Shown here: piece after piece, positions 32,500 through 42,364 of the stretch
Position numbering within the stretch: position 1 is the first letter of the stretch
Layout of the letters: every line of letters begins with the position of its first letter
NCBI GenBank assembly: GCA_910822395.1
Contig: OU365335.1
Span: forward strand, 1,984,001-2,048,000
Origin: Pseudoclavibacter triregionum
GTDB taxonomy: Bacteria; Actinomycetota; Actinomycetes; Actinomycetales; Microbacteriaceae
Reading direction: 5' to 3'
DNA: 64,000 nt
The notes under the pieces: model-generated
Seen by the model: only the letters and a program-made list of their open reading frames with translations
The model's database searches: none
Told to the model about the DNA's origin: nothing
Translations under genes and position numbers: made by a program

Positions 32500-32591
32500 A
32501 CCCCCGGCGTACGCTGAGGCACCCCCGCATGCGCGGGGAGCGCCGACGCGACCCTCGCGACGGCGGACGACCCGACGAAGGGGAGCCGCTC

Positions 32592-35500
32592 ATGGTGGAA
32601 TCCGCGATGCGATGGGGCATGCCCGAGGCCGCCGGCCTCTACGACCCGGAGCACGAGAAGGACGCCTGCGGCCTCGCCATGGTCGCGACCCTCCGCGGCG
32701 AGCCCGGCCACGACATCATCGAGCAGGCCCTCGCCGCCCTCCGCAACATGGAGCACCGCGGCGCGGTCGGCTCCGACGCGGGCACCGGCGACGGCGCCGG
32801 CATCCTCACGCAGATCCCGGACGCCTTCCTCCGCGAGGTCTCCGGCTTCGACCTCCCCGCCGAGGGCCGCTACGCCGTCGGCAACGCCTTCCTCCCCGTC
32901 GACGCCGAGGACCGCGAGCGCGTGAAGGCGAAGATCGGCGAGCTCGCCGCCGCCGAGGAGCTGCGCGTCATCGGCTGGCGCGAGGTGCCGGTCGTCGAGT
33001 CAGAGCTCGGCCAGCTCGCCCGCGAAGCGATGCCCCGCATCGAGCAGCTCTTCGTGCGCTCGGAGCGCGTGAACTTCCGCGGCAACCCCCGCAAGGGCAT
33101 CGCCCTCGACCGCCAGACCTACCGCCTCCGCAAGCGCGTCGAGCACGAGGTCGGCACGTACTTCATGTCGCTCTCGTGCCGCACGATGGTCTACAAGGGC
33201 ATGGTCACGACGCTCCAGCTCGAGCCGTTCTACCCGGACCTCTCCGACCCGCGATTCGCGTCCTGCCTCGCGGTCGTCCACTCGCGCTACTCGACGAACA
33301 CCTTCCCCTCCTGGCCGCTCGCCCAGCCGATGCGCATGATGGCGCACAACGGCGAGATCAACACCGTCCGCGGCAACCGCAACTGGATGCGCGCCCGCCA
33401 GTCGCAGCTCAAGTCGGAGCTGCTCGGCGACGTCTCGGAGCTCTTCCCGATCATCACGGAGGGCGCGAGCGACTCGGCGTCCTTCGACGAGGTGCTCGAG
33501 CTGCTCACCCTCTCGGGCCGCTCGCTCGCGCACGCCGTGCACATGATGGTGCCGGCCGCGTGGGAGACCGCGGAGGACCTCTCGGCCGAGGTGCGCGACT
33601 TCTACGAGTACCACTCGCTGCTCATGGAGCCGTGGGACGGCCCGGCCGCGATGGCCTTCACCGACGGCCGCTACGTCTGCGCCACGCTCGACCGCAACGG
33701 CCTCCGCCCCGGCCGCTACGTCGTCACCGACGACGGCCTCGTCGTCATGGGCTCCGAGGTCGGCGTGCTCGAGTTCGAGCCCGAGCGGATCGTCCGCAAG
33801 GGGCGCCTCCGCCCCGGCCGCGTGCTCCTCCTCGACACCGAGGTCGGCCGCATCATCGAGGACGACGAGGTCAAGCGCGACCTCGGCGAGCTCAAGCCCT
33901 GGGGCGACTGGCTCGAGGACGGCCGCATCAACCTCGAGGAGCTGCCCGAGCGCGAGCACGTCTCGCACACGGCGGCCTCGGTCGAGCGCCGCCAGCGCAC
34001 CTTCGGCTACACGGAGGAGGAGCTGCGCGTCCTCCTCGCCCCGATGGCGCGGATGGGCCAGGAGCCGATCGGCGCGATGGGCACCGACACCCCGATCGCC
34101 GTGCTCTCGGAGCGCCCGCGCCTGCTCTTCGACTACTTCACGCAGAACTTCGCGCAGGTCACGAACCCGCCGCTCGACGCCATCCGCGAGCAGACGGTCA
34201 CCTCGATGACGACCTCGATCGGCCCGCAGGAGAACCTCCTCGAGGACGGCCCCGAGCACGCCCGCCAGGTCGTGTGCAACTTCCCGGTCATCGACAACGA
34301 CCAGCTCGCGAAGATCCAGCACCTCGAGCAGCGCCCCGGCGTCGACGCCTGCCGCACGATCCGCGGCCTCTACCGCGTCGACGGGGGAGCGGAGGGCCTG
34401 CGCGCCCGCATCGCCGAGATGTGCGCCGAGGTCGACCGAGCGATCGACGACGGCGCGGGCTTCATCGTCCTCTCCGACCGCGACTCGAACCGCGAGCTCG
34501 CGCCGATCCCGTCGCTGCTCATGCTCTCGGCGGTGCACCACCACCTCATCCGCACCGAGCACCGCATGCGCGTCGGCCTCATCGTCGAGGCGGGCGACGT
34601 GCGCGAGGTGCACCACATCGCGACGCTCCTCGGCTACGGCGCCTCGGCCGTGAACCCGTACCTCGCGATGGAGTCCTGCGAGAACATGGTCCGCCAGGGC
34701 CGCATCGAGGGCGTCACCGAGGAGGAGGCGGTCGAGAACGTCATCCACGCGCTCGGCAAGGGCGTCCTCAAGATCATGTCGAAGATGGGCATCTCGGCCG
34801 TCGCCTCCTACGCCGGCGCGCAGTGCTTCGAGGCAGTCGGCATCTCGCGCGCCCTCATCGACGAGTACTTCACCGGCACCTCGACGAAGATCGAGGGCAT
34901 CGGCCTCGAGGAGCTCGCGGTCGAGATCGAGCGCCGCCACCGCCGCGCCTACCCGGCCGACGCCGGCCCCGCCACGCACCGCCCGCTCGACATCGGCGGC
35001 GAGTACCAGTGGCGCCGCGAGGGCCCGCCCCACCTCTTCTCCCCGGAGACGGTCTTCCGCCTCCAGCACGCGACGCGCGAGCGCCGCTACGACATCTTCA
35101 AGGAGTACACGCGCCTCGTCGACGACCAGGCGGCCGAGACGATGACGATCCGCGGGCTCTTCCGCTTCGCCGAGGGCCGCGAGCCGATCGACCTCGACGA
35201 GGTCGAGCCGATCGAGTCGATCCTCAAGCGCTTCTCCACCGGCGCCATGAGCTACGGCTCGATCTCCAAGGAGGCGCACGAGACGCTCGCGATCGCGATG
35301 AACCGCATCGGCGGCAAGTCGAACACGGGAGAGGGCGGCGAGGACGTCGAGCGCCTCCTCGACCCCGAGCGCCGCTCGGCGATCAAGCAGGTCGCCTCGG
35401 GCCGCTTCGGCGTGACGAGCATGTACCTCACGCACGCCGACGACATCCAGATCAAGATGGCGCAGGGCGCGAAGCCCGGCGAGGGCGGGCAGCTGCCGCC

Positions 35501-37157
35501 GACGAAGGTGTACCCGTGGGTCGCGAAGACCCGCCACGCGACGCCGGGCGTCGGCCTCATCTCGCCGCCGCCGCACCACGACATCTACTCGATCGAGGAC
35601 CTCAAGCAGCTCATCTTCGACCTCAAGCGGGCGAACCCGGGCGCGCGCATCCACGTGAAGCTCGTCGCCGAGAGCGGCATCGGCGCGGTCGCGGCCGGCG
35701 TGACGAAGGCGCTCGCCGACGTCGTGCTCGTCTCCGGCCACGACGGCGGCACGGGCGCCTCGCCCCTCAACTCGCTCAAGCACGCGGGGACGCCGTGGGA
35801 GCTCGGCCTCGCGGAGACCCAGCAGACCCTCATGCTCAACGGCCTCCGCGACCGCGTCTCGGTGCAGGTCGACGGCCAGCTCAAGACCGGCCGCGACGTC
35901 ATCGTCGGCGCGCTCCTCGGCGCCGAGGAGTTCGGCTTCGCGACGACGGCGCTCGTCGTCGAGGGGTGCATCATGATGCGCGTCTGCCACCTCGACACCT
36001 GCCCTGTCGGCGTCGCGACGCAGAACCCGGAGCTGCGCGAGCGCTTCACCGGCAAGGCGGAGCACGTCGTGAACTTCTTCGAGTTCATCGCGCAGGAGGT
36101 GCGCGAGCACCTCGCCGCCCTCGGGTTCCGCTCGCTCGACGAGATCATCGGCCGCGCGGACCTCCTCGAGGTCGACGACGCGCTCCGCCACTGGAAGGCG
36201 CAGGGCCTCGACCTCACGCCCGTCCTCCGCGGCCCCGAGTTCCCCGCCGACGCGCCGCGCCGCAAGCAGCGCGAGCAGGACCACGAGCTCGCGGACCACT
36301 TCGACAACACCCTCATCGAGGCCGCGCAGGCCGCGCTCGAGGACGGCGAGCCCGTCTCGATCGAGCTGCCGGTGAAGAACACCGACCGCGCCGTCGGCAC
36401 GATGCTCGGCCACGAGGTCACGCGCCGCCACGGCGAGCACGGCCTGCCCGCCGGCACGATCTCGATCACGCTCAGGGGCACCGCGGGCCAGTCGCTCGGC
36501 GCGTTCCTCCCCGGCGGCGTCTCGCTGCGCCTCGTCGGCGACTCGAACGACTACGTCGGCAAGGGCCTCTCTGGCGGCGACATCGCCCTCATGCCGCCGA
36601 AGGGATCGCCGTTCCGCGCGAGCGAGAACGTCATCGCCGGCAACGTCATCGGCTACGGCGCGACGAGCGGCACGATGTTCCTCGCCGGCGTCGTCGGCGA
36701 GCGCTTCCTCGTCCGCAACTCCGGCGCGACCGCCGTCGCGGAGGGCGTGGGCGACCACGCGCTCGAGTACATGACGGGCGGCCTCGCGGTCATCCTCGGC
36801 GCGACCGGCAAGAACCTCGGCGCGGGCATGTCGGGCGGCACGGCCTACGTCCACCGCCTCGACGAGCGCCTCGTGAACCCGGAGGCCCTCGTGGCCGGCG
36901 AGCTCGAGATCGGCCCGCTGGGGGAGGCGGACGAGGAGATCCTCCGTGACCTCCTCGAGCGCCACCTCGAGGCGACCGGCTCCGAGCGCGCGGCCGAGCT
37001 CCTCGAGGACTTCACGGCCTCCGCCGCGGCGTTCTCGAAGATCGAGCCCCGCGACTACACCACGGTCACGCGCATCCGGCGCGAGGCCGTCGAGAGCGGC
37101 TGCGACCCCGACGACCACGGCACGTGGCAGAAGATCCTGGAGGCGACCCATGGCTGA
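32592..37157 (+). CDS. gltB: Glutamate synthase (NADPH) large subunit
   Basis: GltB (1521 aa) transfers the glutamine amide to 2-oxoglutarate, giving two glutamates. The N-terminal Ntn glutaminase has the candidate nucleophile cysteine in EKDACGLAMVATL, so a short propeptide is removed. The central domain, the FMN-binding barrel (SGHDGGTGASPLNSLKHAG) and the 3Fe-4S cysteines (CHLDTCPVGVATQ) follow. The GXGXG beta-helix domain is last. ATG 32592 is preferred, with AAGGGGAG upstream. The stop overlaps gltD by 8 bp. Confidence 0.97.
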   Translation: MVESAMRWGMPEAAGLYDPEHEKDACGLAMVATLRGEPGHDIIEQALAALRNMEHRGAVGSDAGTGDGAGILTQIPDAFLREVSGFDLPAEGRYAVGNAFLPVDAEDRERVKAKIGELAAAEELRVIGWREVPVVESELGQLAREAMPRIEQLFVRSERVNFRGNPRKGIALDRQTYRLRKRVEHEVGTYFMSLSCRTMVYKGMVTTLQLEPFYPDLSDPRFASCLAVVHSRYSTNTFPSWPLAQPMRMMAHNGEINTVRGNRNWMRARQSQLKSELLGDVSELFPIITEGASDSASFDEVLELLTLSGRSLAHAVHMMVPAAWETAEDLSAEVRDFYEYHSLLMEPWDGPAAMAFTDGRYVCATLDRNGLRPGRYVVTDDGLVVMGSEVGVLEFEPERIVRKGRLRPGRVLLLDTEVGRIIEDDEVKRDLGELKPWGDWLEDGRINLEELPEREHVSHTAASVERRQRTFGYTEEELRVLLAPMARMGQEPIGAMGTDTPIAVLSERPRLLFDYFTQNFAQVTNPPLDAIREQTVTSMTTSIGPQENLLEDGPEHARQVVCNFPVIDNDQLAKIQHLEQRPGVDACRTIRGLYRVDGGAEGLRARIAEMCAEVDRAIDDGAGFIVLSDRDSNRELAPIPSLLMLSAVHHHLIRTEHRMRVGLIVEAGDVREVHHIATLLGYGASAVNPYLAMESCENMVRQGRIEGVTEEEAVENVIHALGKGVLKIMSKMGISAVASYAGAQCFEAVGISRALIDEYFTGTSTKIEGIGLEELAVEIERRHRRAYPADAGPATHRPLDIGGEYQWRREGPPHLFSPETVFRLQHATRERRYDIFKEYTRLVDDQAAETMTIRGLFRFAEGREPIDLDEVEPIESILKRFSTGAMSYGSISKEAHETLAIAMNRIGGKSNTGEGGEDVERLLDPERRSAIKQVASGRFGVTSMYLTHADDIQIKMAQGAKPGEGGQLPPTKVYPWVAKTRHATPGVGLISPPPHHDIYSIEDLKQLIFDLKRANPGARIHVKLVAESGIGAVAAGVTKALADVVLVSGHDGGTGASPLNSLKHAGTPWELGLAETQQTLMLNGLRDRVSVQVDGQLKTGRDVIVGALLGAEEFGFATTALVVEGCIMMRVCHLDTCPVGVATQNPELRERFTGKAEHVVNFFEFIAQEVREHLAALGFRSLDEIIGRADLLEVDDALRHWKAQGLDLTPVLRGPEFPADAPRRKQREQDHELADHFDNTLIEAAQAALEDGEPVSIELPVKNTDRAVGTMLGHEVTRRHGEHGLPAGTISITLRGTAGQSLGAFLPGGVSLRLVGDSNDYVGKGLSGGDIALMPPKGSPFRASENVIAGNVIGYGATSGTMFLAGVVGERFLVRNSGATAVAEGVGDHALEYMTGGLAVILGATGKNLGAGMSGGTAYVHRLDERLVNPEALVAGELEIGPLGEADEEILRDLLERHLEATGSERAAELLEDFTASAAAFSKIEPRDYTTVTRIRREAVESGCDPDDHGTWQKILEATHG

Positions 37158-38613
37158 CCCGCGCGGCTTCCTCACGCACCGCGAGCGCGAGCTCCCCGCC
37201 AAGCGCCCCGTCGAGGTGCGCCTGCTCGACTACCGCGAGGTGGTCGCGGCCCGCCAGGACCCGGAGCAGCTGCGCCGCCAGGCGAGCCGCTGCATGGACT
37301 GCGGCATCCCGTTCTGCCACCAGGGCTGCCCGCTCGGAAACCTCATCCCCGAGTGGAACGACCTCACGTATTGGGGCGACCTCGAGGACGCCTCCGAGCG
37401 CCTCCACGCGACGAACAACTTCCCCGAGTTCACCGGGCGCCTGTGCCCGGCCCCGTGCGAGTCGTCGTGCGTGCTCGGCATCTCGCAGCCGGCCGTCACG
37501 ATCAAGCGCATCGAGCAGTCGATCGCCGACGCGGCCTTCGACGAGGGATGGGTCGTCCCGCACCCGCCGGAGCGCCTCACCGGCAAGACCGTCGCCGTCG
37601 TCGGCTCCGGCCCGGCCGGGCTCGCCGCCGCCCAGCAGCTCACGCGCGCCGGCCACACCGTCGCCGTGTTCGAGCGGGACGACCGCATCGGCGGCCTCCT
37701 CCGCTACGGCATCCCGGACTTCAAGATGGAGAAGGACGTCCTCGACGCCCGCCTCGCGCAGATGAAGGCCGAGGGCACGCGCTTCCGCCCCGGCATCGAG
37801 ATCGGCCGCGACATCCCCTGGGACGAGCTGCGCCGCCGCTACGACGCCATCGTCGTCTGCACGGGCGCGACCGTGCCGCGGGACCTCGAGGTGCCCGGGC
37901 GCGAGCTCGACGGCGTCCACTTCGCGATGGACTTCCTCGCCCAGTCGAACCGCTCGGTCGCGGGCGACGAGGTGCCCGGCCAGATCTCGGCGAAGGGGAA
38001 GCGCGTCGTCGTCATCGGCGGCGGCGACACCGGCGCGGACTGCATCGGCACCTCGCACCGCCAGGGCGCGGTCTCGGTGACGAACCTCGCCATCGGCAAG
38101 CAGCCGCCCTCGGAGCGCCCGCCGCACCAGCCGTGGCCGACCGCGCCGACCCTCTTCGAGGTCTCCACCTCGCACGAGGAGGGCGGCGAGCGCCGCTTCC
38201 TCGCCTCGACGGTCGAGTTCGTCGACGACGGGAAGGGGCGCGTGAAGGCCCTCCGCGTCGCCGAGACGGAGATCCGCGAGGACGGCACGCGCGGCCCGAA
38301 GATCGGCACCGAGGTCGAGATCCCGGCGGACCTCGTGCTCCTCGCGATGGGCTTCACGGGCCCCGAGATGGGCACGATCGCCCCGCAGCTCGGCCTCGAA
38401 TCGACCCGCCGCGGCGCCGTCGCGCGCGACGTCGACTACGCGACCTCCGTGCCCGGCGTCTTCGTCGCCGGCGACGCGGGCCGCGGCCAGTCGCTCATCG
38501 TGTGGGCGATCGCCGAGGGCCGCGGGGCGGCGGCCACCGTGGACCGGTATCTTGAGGGCGGCACCGAGCTCCCGGTGCCGATCGCGGCGGACGCCCGCGC
38601 GATCTCGCTGTAA
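37150..38613 (+). CDS. gltD: Glutamate synthase (NADPH) small subunit
   Basis: GltD (487 aa) takes electrons from NADPH through FAD and Fe-S clusters to GltB. The N-terminal cluster ligands are in CMDCGIPFCHQGCPLGNLIPEW and CPAPCESSCVLG, read as two separate cysteine groups. FAD binding is at VAVVGSGPAGLAAAQQL, NADPH binding at VVVIGGGDTGADC, and the closing VFVAGDAGRGQSLIVWA is typical. A 14-bp palindrome follows the stop (38614-38627) and might weakly terminate. Confidence 0.97.
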   Translation: MADPRGFLTHRERELPAKRPVEVRLLDYREVVAARQDPEQLRRQASRCMDCGIPFCHQGCPLGNLIPEWNDLTYWGDLEDASERLHATNNFPEFTGRLCPAPCESSCVLGISQPAVTIKRIEQSIADAAFDEGWVVPHPPERLTGKTVAVVGSGPAGLAAAQQLTRAGHTVAVFERDDRIGGLLRYGIPDFKMEKDVLDARLAQMKAEGTRFRPGIEIGRDIPWDELRRRYDAIVVCTGATVPRDLEVPGRELDGVHFAMDFLAQSNRSVAGDEVPGQISAKGKRVVVIGGGDTGADCIGTSHRQGAVSVTNLAIGKQPPSERPPHQPWPTAPTLFEVSTSHEEGGERRFLASTVEFVDDGKGRVKALRVAETEIREDGTRGPKIGTEVEIPADLVLLAMGFTGPEMGTIAPQLGLESTRRGAVARDVDYATSVPGVFVAGDAGRGQSLIVWAIAEGRGAAATVDRYLEGGTELPVPIAADARAISL

Positions 38614-38667
38614 CGAGCGCGCGCTCGAGGCCCCGCCAGGGCGCGTCGGAATCGGAGACCCAGCACC

Positions 38668-40125
38668 ATGCCCCGCAGAGCCAAGATCGTCGCGACCCTC
38701 GGTCCCGCGGTGAACACCCCGGAGGGCATCCGCGCCCTCCTCGCCGCCGGCGTCAACGTCACCCGCTTCAACCTCAGCCACGGCGACCACACGGTGCACG
38801 CCGCGAACTACCGTCTCGTCCGCGAGGCGGCCGAGGAGACCGGCTCGGCCGTGGCGATCCTCGTCGATCTCCAGGGCCCGAAGATCCGCCTCGGCCGCTT
38901 CGCCGACGGCCCGCACGAGCTCGCCGAGGGCGACCTCTTCACGATCACCACCGAGGAGATCGAGGGCACGAAGGAGATCTGCGGCACGACCTTCAAGGGC
39001 CTGCCGCAGGACGTCGCGCCCGGCGACCCGCTCCTCATCGACGACGGCAAGGTCACCCTCCGCGTCATCGACACGGACGGCGTGCGCGTGCGCACGCGCG
39101 TCGAGGTGGCCGGCGCCGTCTCGAACAACAAGGGCATCAACCTCCCGGGCGTCGCCGTGAACGTGCCCGCCCTCTCCGAGAAGGACGAGGACGACCTCCG
39201 CTGGGCGCTCCGCATCGGCGCCGACCTCATCGCGCTCTCCTTCGTGCGCGGCCCCGAGGACATCGCCCGCGTGCACGAGATCATGCGCGAGGAGGGCGTC
39301 ACGCTCCCGGTCATCGCGAAGATCGAGAAGCCGCAGGCCGTCGACCGCCTCGCCGAGATCGTCGACGCCTTCGACGGCATCATGGTCGCCCGCGGCGACC
39401 TCGGCGTCGAGCTGCCGCTCGAGGCCGTGCCGATCGTGCAGAAGCAGGCCATCGAGATCGCCCGCCGCCGCGCGAAGCCCGTCATCGTCGCGACGCAGAT
39501 GCTCGAGACGATGATCGACAACCCGCGACCGACGCGCGCCGAGGCCTCCGACTGCGCGAACGCCGTGCTCGACGGCGCCGACGCGCTCATGCTCTCCGGC
39601 GAGACGAGCGTCGGCAAGTACCCGTTCGTCGCGGTCGAGACGATGGCGCGCATCATCGCCTCGACGGAGGACCACGGCCTCGACCGCATCCCGCCGCTCG
39701 GCACCTCGCCCTACACGCAGGGCGGCGCCATCACGCTCGCGGCGGCGGAGATCGGCTCCTTCCTCGGCGCGAAGTACTTCTGCGTCTTCACGGAGTCCGG
39801 CGACTCGGTGCGCCGCATGTCGCGCCTGCGCCCGGAGATCCCGATCCTCGCCTTCACGCCGCGCGAGTCGATCCGGCGACGGATGAGCCTCTACTGGGGC
39901 GTCAAGGCGTTCCTCGTCGACCGCGTCACGCACACCGACGAGATGTTCCACCAGGTCGACGAGGAGCTCCTCTCGCGCGGCATGGCCGAGCGCGGCGAGA
40001 AGGTCGTCATCGTCGCCGGCATGCCCCCGGGCATCGTCGGCTCGACGAACGACCTGCGCGTGCACCGCATCGGCGACGCGATCGACGCGAACGCGCCGGC
40101 CTACGAGGGGCGCCACTCCCGATAG
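38668..40125 (+). CDS. pyk: Pyruvate kinase
   Basis: Pyruvate kinase (485 aa) makes pyruvate and ATP from phosphoenolpyruvate and ADP. The N-terminal RRAKIVATLGPA, the SLSFVRGPEDI-type barrel segment, catalytic IAKIEKPQAV, the metal and substrate site MVARGDLGVELP, and ATQMLETMI are all present. The C-terminal allosteric domain is complete. It stands alone between gltD and the iron importer and is followed by a strong hairpin. Confidence 0.97.
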   Translation: MPRRAKIVATLGPAVNTPEGIRALLAAGVNVTRFNLSHGDHTVHAANYRLVREAAEETGSAVAILVDLQGPKIRLGRFADGPHELAEGDLFTITTEEIEGTKEICGTTFKGLPQDVAPGDPLLIDDGKVTLRVIDTDGVRVRTRVEVAGAVSNNKGINLPGVAVNVPALSEKDEDDLRWALRIGADLIALSFVRGPEDIARVHEIMREEGVTLPVIAKIEKPQAVDRLAEIVDAFDGIMVARGDLGVELPLEAVPIVQKQAIEIARRRAKPVIVATQMLETMIDNPRPTRAEASDCANAVLDGADALMLSGETSVGKYPFVAVETMARIIASTEDHGLDRIPPLGTSPYTQGGAITLAAAEIGSFLGAKYFCVFTESGDSVRRMSRLRPEIPILAFTPRESIRRRMSLYWGVKAFLVDRVTHTDEMFHQVDEELLSRGMAERGEKVVIVAGMPPGIVGSTNDLRVHRIGDAIDANAPAYEGRHSR

Positions 40126-40145
40126 GGGAGCGGCGGCAGGCGGAC

Positions 40146-40177
40146 GCGGGGCGGGGGCCGGACGACCTCCGCCCCGC
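40146..40177 (+). terminator. Hairpin terminator after pyk
   Basis: A 12-bp stem (40146-40157 with 40166-40177, one G-T pair) encloses an 8-nt loop. It lies 20 bp after the pyk stop and 18 bp before the -35 of the iron-uptake promoter. Confidence 0.75.
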
Positions 40178-40194
40178 TCGCGTGCACGTTCGAC

Positions 40195-40225
40195 TTGACG
40201 CAGAGTTAGGTAAGCCTTACCTTAG
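40195..40225 (+). promoter_or_regulatory. Iron-regulated promoter with DtxR/IdeR-type box
   Basis: A -35 TTGACG (40195-40200) and a -10 TACCTT (40218-40223) are 17 bp apart. Between and over them lies TTAGGTAAGCCTTACCTTAG (40206-40225), whose core AGGTAAG-C-CTTACCT is a perfect 7-1-7 palindrome. This agrees closely with the DtxR/IdeR operator consensus. Fe-loaded repressor would block RNA polymerase directly. Confidence 0.85.
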
Positions 40226-40346
40226 GTCCGACGCCGACCCGCGCCGCTCGATGCGGCCGCCGGGAGGCCGCCCGGTCCGGGGCCCGATGTGCCCGACCGC
40301 GACCCCGGAGGCGTCATCCGCCATGCCCTCAGCACAGGAGACCCCC

Positions 40347-41327
40347 ATGCGCATCGCCCGACGCCTCGCCGCCGCGGCCTCGCTCGCCGCCCTCGCCGTC
40401 GCCGGCCTCGCCGGCTGCTCGACGACGGCCGCCCCCGCCGCCGACTCGACGCAGACCGCCGTCGTCGGAGACCCCTCGAAGGCCGACCTCACCCTCACCG
40501 GCTTCGACGGCTCCGAGACGACCCTCGCCGCGGCCCCGCAGCGCATCGTCGTGCTCGAGTACGCCGCCCTCGACACGCTCCACACCCTCGGCCTCGACGA
40601 GCTCGTCGTCGCGACGCCGCAGAAGACGCTCCCCGCCGCGCTCGCCTCCTTCGGCGGCGAGGCGACCGTCGACGCCGGCACGCTCAAGGAGCCGGACCTC
40701 GAGGCGATCGCCTCGACCGACCCGGACCTCATCCTCGTCGGCGGCCGCTCGGTCGACGTCATCCCGCAGCTCCAGGAGATCGCCCCGACGGTGAACGTCG
40801 CGACCTCCTCGGCCGACATGATCGGCTCGGCCATCGAGCGCGCCGAGGACCTCGCCGGCCTCTTCGGCCTCCAGGACGAGGCCAAGGCGAAGACCGAGGG
40901 CCTCCAGGCCACCGTCGACCGCATCGCCGCGAAGGCGAACGGCCAGACCGCGCTCTTCCTCCTCTCCTCGGGCGGCAAGCTCTCGGCGTACGGCCCGGGC
41001 TCGCGCTACGGCGTGCTCTACGAGCAGCTCGGCTTCGCGCCGGCCGCCGAGATCGCGGCCGACCAGGGCCACGGCCAGGAGGTCTCCTTCGAGTGGGTCG
41101 CGCAGGCGAACCCGCAGTGGATCTTCGCCCTCGACCGCGACGCCGCCATCGGCCAGTCGGGCCAGGCCGCCGCGGCCGTGCTCGACAACGAGCTCGTGAA
41201 CTCGACCGAGGCCGCGAAGGCCGGTCACATCGCGATGCTCGACGGCCAGAGCTGGTACCTCGTGACCGGCGGCCTCACGACCATGCAGTCGATGCTCGAC
41301 GAGGTCGCGACCGCGATCGGCGCGTGA
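40347..41327 (+). CDS. Siderophore-binding lipoprotein of an iron ABC importer
   Basis: A 326-residue periplasmic-type binding protein anchored to the membrane. The signal peptide (MRIARRLAAAASLAALAVAG) ends in the lipobox LAGC. The mature part is a class III (helical-backbone) binding fold. It resembles the YclQ/CeuE/FatB group, seen in RIVVLEYAALDTLHTLGLDE and GPGSRYGVLYEQLGFAPA. ATG 40347 is chosen because CAGGAG lies 6 nt upstream and a signal peptide follows at once. The iron box upstream and the coupled permease genes make ferric siderophore uptake likely. No siderophore synthesis genes are nearby, so the ligand may be foreign. Confidence 0.92.
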   Translation: MRIARRLAAAASLAALAVAGLAGCSTTAAPAADSTQTAVVGDPSKADLTLTGFDGSETTLAAAPQRIVVLEYAALDTLHTLGLDELVVATPQKTLPAALASFGGEATVDAGTLKEPDLEAIASTDPDLILVGGRSVDVIPQLQEIAPTVNVATSSADMIGSAIERAEDLAGLFGLQDEAKAKTEGLQATVDRIAAKANGQTALFLLSSGGKLSAYGPGSRYGVLYEQLGFAPAAEIAADQGHGQEVSFEWVAQANPQWIFALDRDAAIGQSGQAAAAVLDNELVNSTEAAKAGHIAMLDGQSWYLVTGGLTTMQSMLDEVATAIGA

Positions 41328-42364
41328 GCGCCGCGCACCTGAGCACGGACGGCGCCGCGGGGGAGACCTCGCGGCGCCGTCCGGCGCGCGCGGGCGCGAT
41401 CGGCGGCCGCCCGCTCGCCCTCGCGGTCCTCGTCGCCGCGCTCGCCGCCCTCGCCGCCGCGAGCTGCCTCGTCGGCGCGGGCGAGCTCGGCGCCGACGGC
41501 TCGCCGGACTTCCTCGGCGTGAGCCGCGTCCCGCGCACGATCTCGCTCATGCTCGCCGGAGGAGCGATCGCCCTCTCCGGCCTCATCATGCAGACCCTCT
41601 CGCGCAACCGCTTCGTCGAGCCCTCGACCGCCGGCACGAACGAGGCGGCCGCCCTCGGCATCGTCGTCGCCTCGATCGTCGCGCCGGGGCTGCCGGTCGC
41701 CGCCCGCCTCGGCTTCGGCGCGGCCGCCGCGCTCGCCGGGACGGCCGTCTTCCTCGCCGTCCTCCGCCGCGCGCCGCTGCGCGATCCGCTGCTCGTCCCG
41801 CTCATCGGCATCATGCTCGGCGGCGTCATCGGCGCGATCACGACGATGCTCGCGCTGCGCTTCGACCTCATGCAGTCGCTCGCCTCGCTCTCCTCCGCGA
41901 GCTTCGCGGGCGTGCTCCAGGGCCGCTACGAGCTGCTCTGGCTCGTCGGCGCGCTCGCCGTCGTCGCGTACCTCGCCGCCGACCGCTTCACCGTCGCGGG
42001 GATGGGCGAGGACGTCGCGACGAACCTCGGCCTCCGCACGGGCCCCGTCCTCGCGCTCGGCCTCGGGATCGTCTCGATCACCGTCGCGGTCGTCGTCGTC
42101 CACGTCGGCGCGCTCCCGTTCCTCGGCCTCATCGTGCCGAACGCCGTCTCGATGGCGCTCGGCGACTCGGTGCGGCGGACGGCGCCCTGGGTCGCGGTCT
42201 CGGGCGCGGCGCTCACGCTCGCCTGCGACCTCATCGGGCGGGTCATCCGCTACCCCTTCGAGGTGCCGGCGGGGCTCGTCATGTCGGTCCTCGGCGCCGC
42301 GATCTTCCTCGCCATGCTCGCCCGCCAGGGGCGGGGCCGCCGGAAGGGGATCGCCCGTGCGTAG
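41324..42364 (+). CDS. Iron-siderophore ABC transporter permease (YclN-like)
   Basis: A 346-residue FecCD-family permease with about nine or ten hydrophobic helices. The family motif ISLMLAGGAIALSGLIMQTL and the following RFVEPSTAGTNEAA stretch resemble the YclN type. The GTG start overlaps the stop of the binding protein (GTGA), and its end overlaps the second permease by 8 bp. It should pair with the next gene product to form the membrane channel. Confidence 0.92.
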   Translation: MSAAHLSTDGAAGETSRRRPARAGAIGGRPLALAVLVAALAALAAASCLVGAGELGADGSPDFLGVSRVPRTISLMLAGGAIALSGLIMQTLSRNRFVEPSTAGTNEAAALGIVVASIVAPGLPVAARLGFGAAAALAGTAVFLAVLRRAPLRDPLLVPLIGIMLGGVIGAITTMLALRFDLMQSLASLSSASFAGVLQGRYELLWLVGALAVVAYLAADRFTVAGMGEDVATNLGLRTGPVLALGLGIVSITVAVVVVHVGALPFLGLIVPNAVSMALGDSVRRTAPWVAVSGAALTLACDLIGRVIRYPFEVPAGLVMSVLGAAIFLAMLARQGRGRRKGIARA

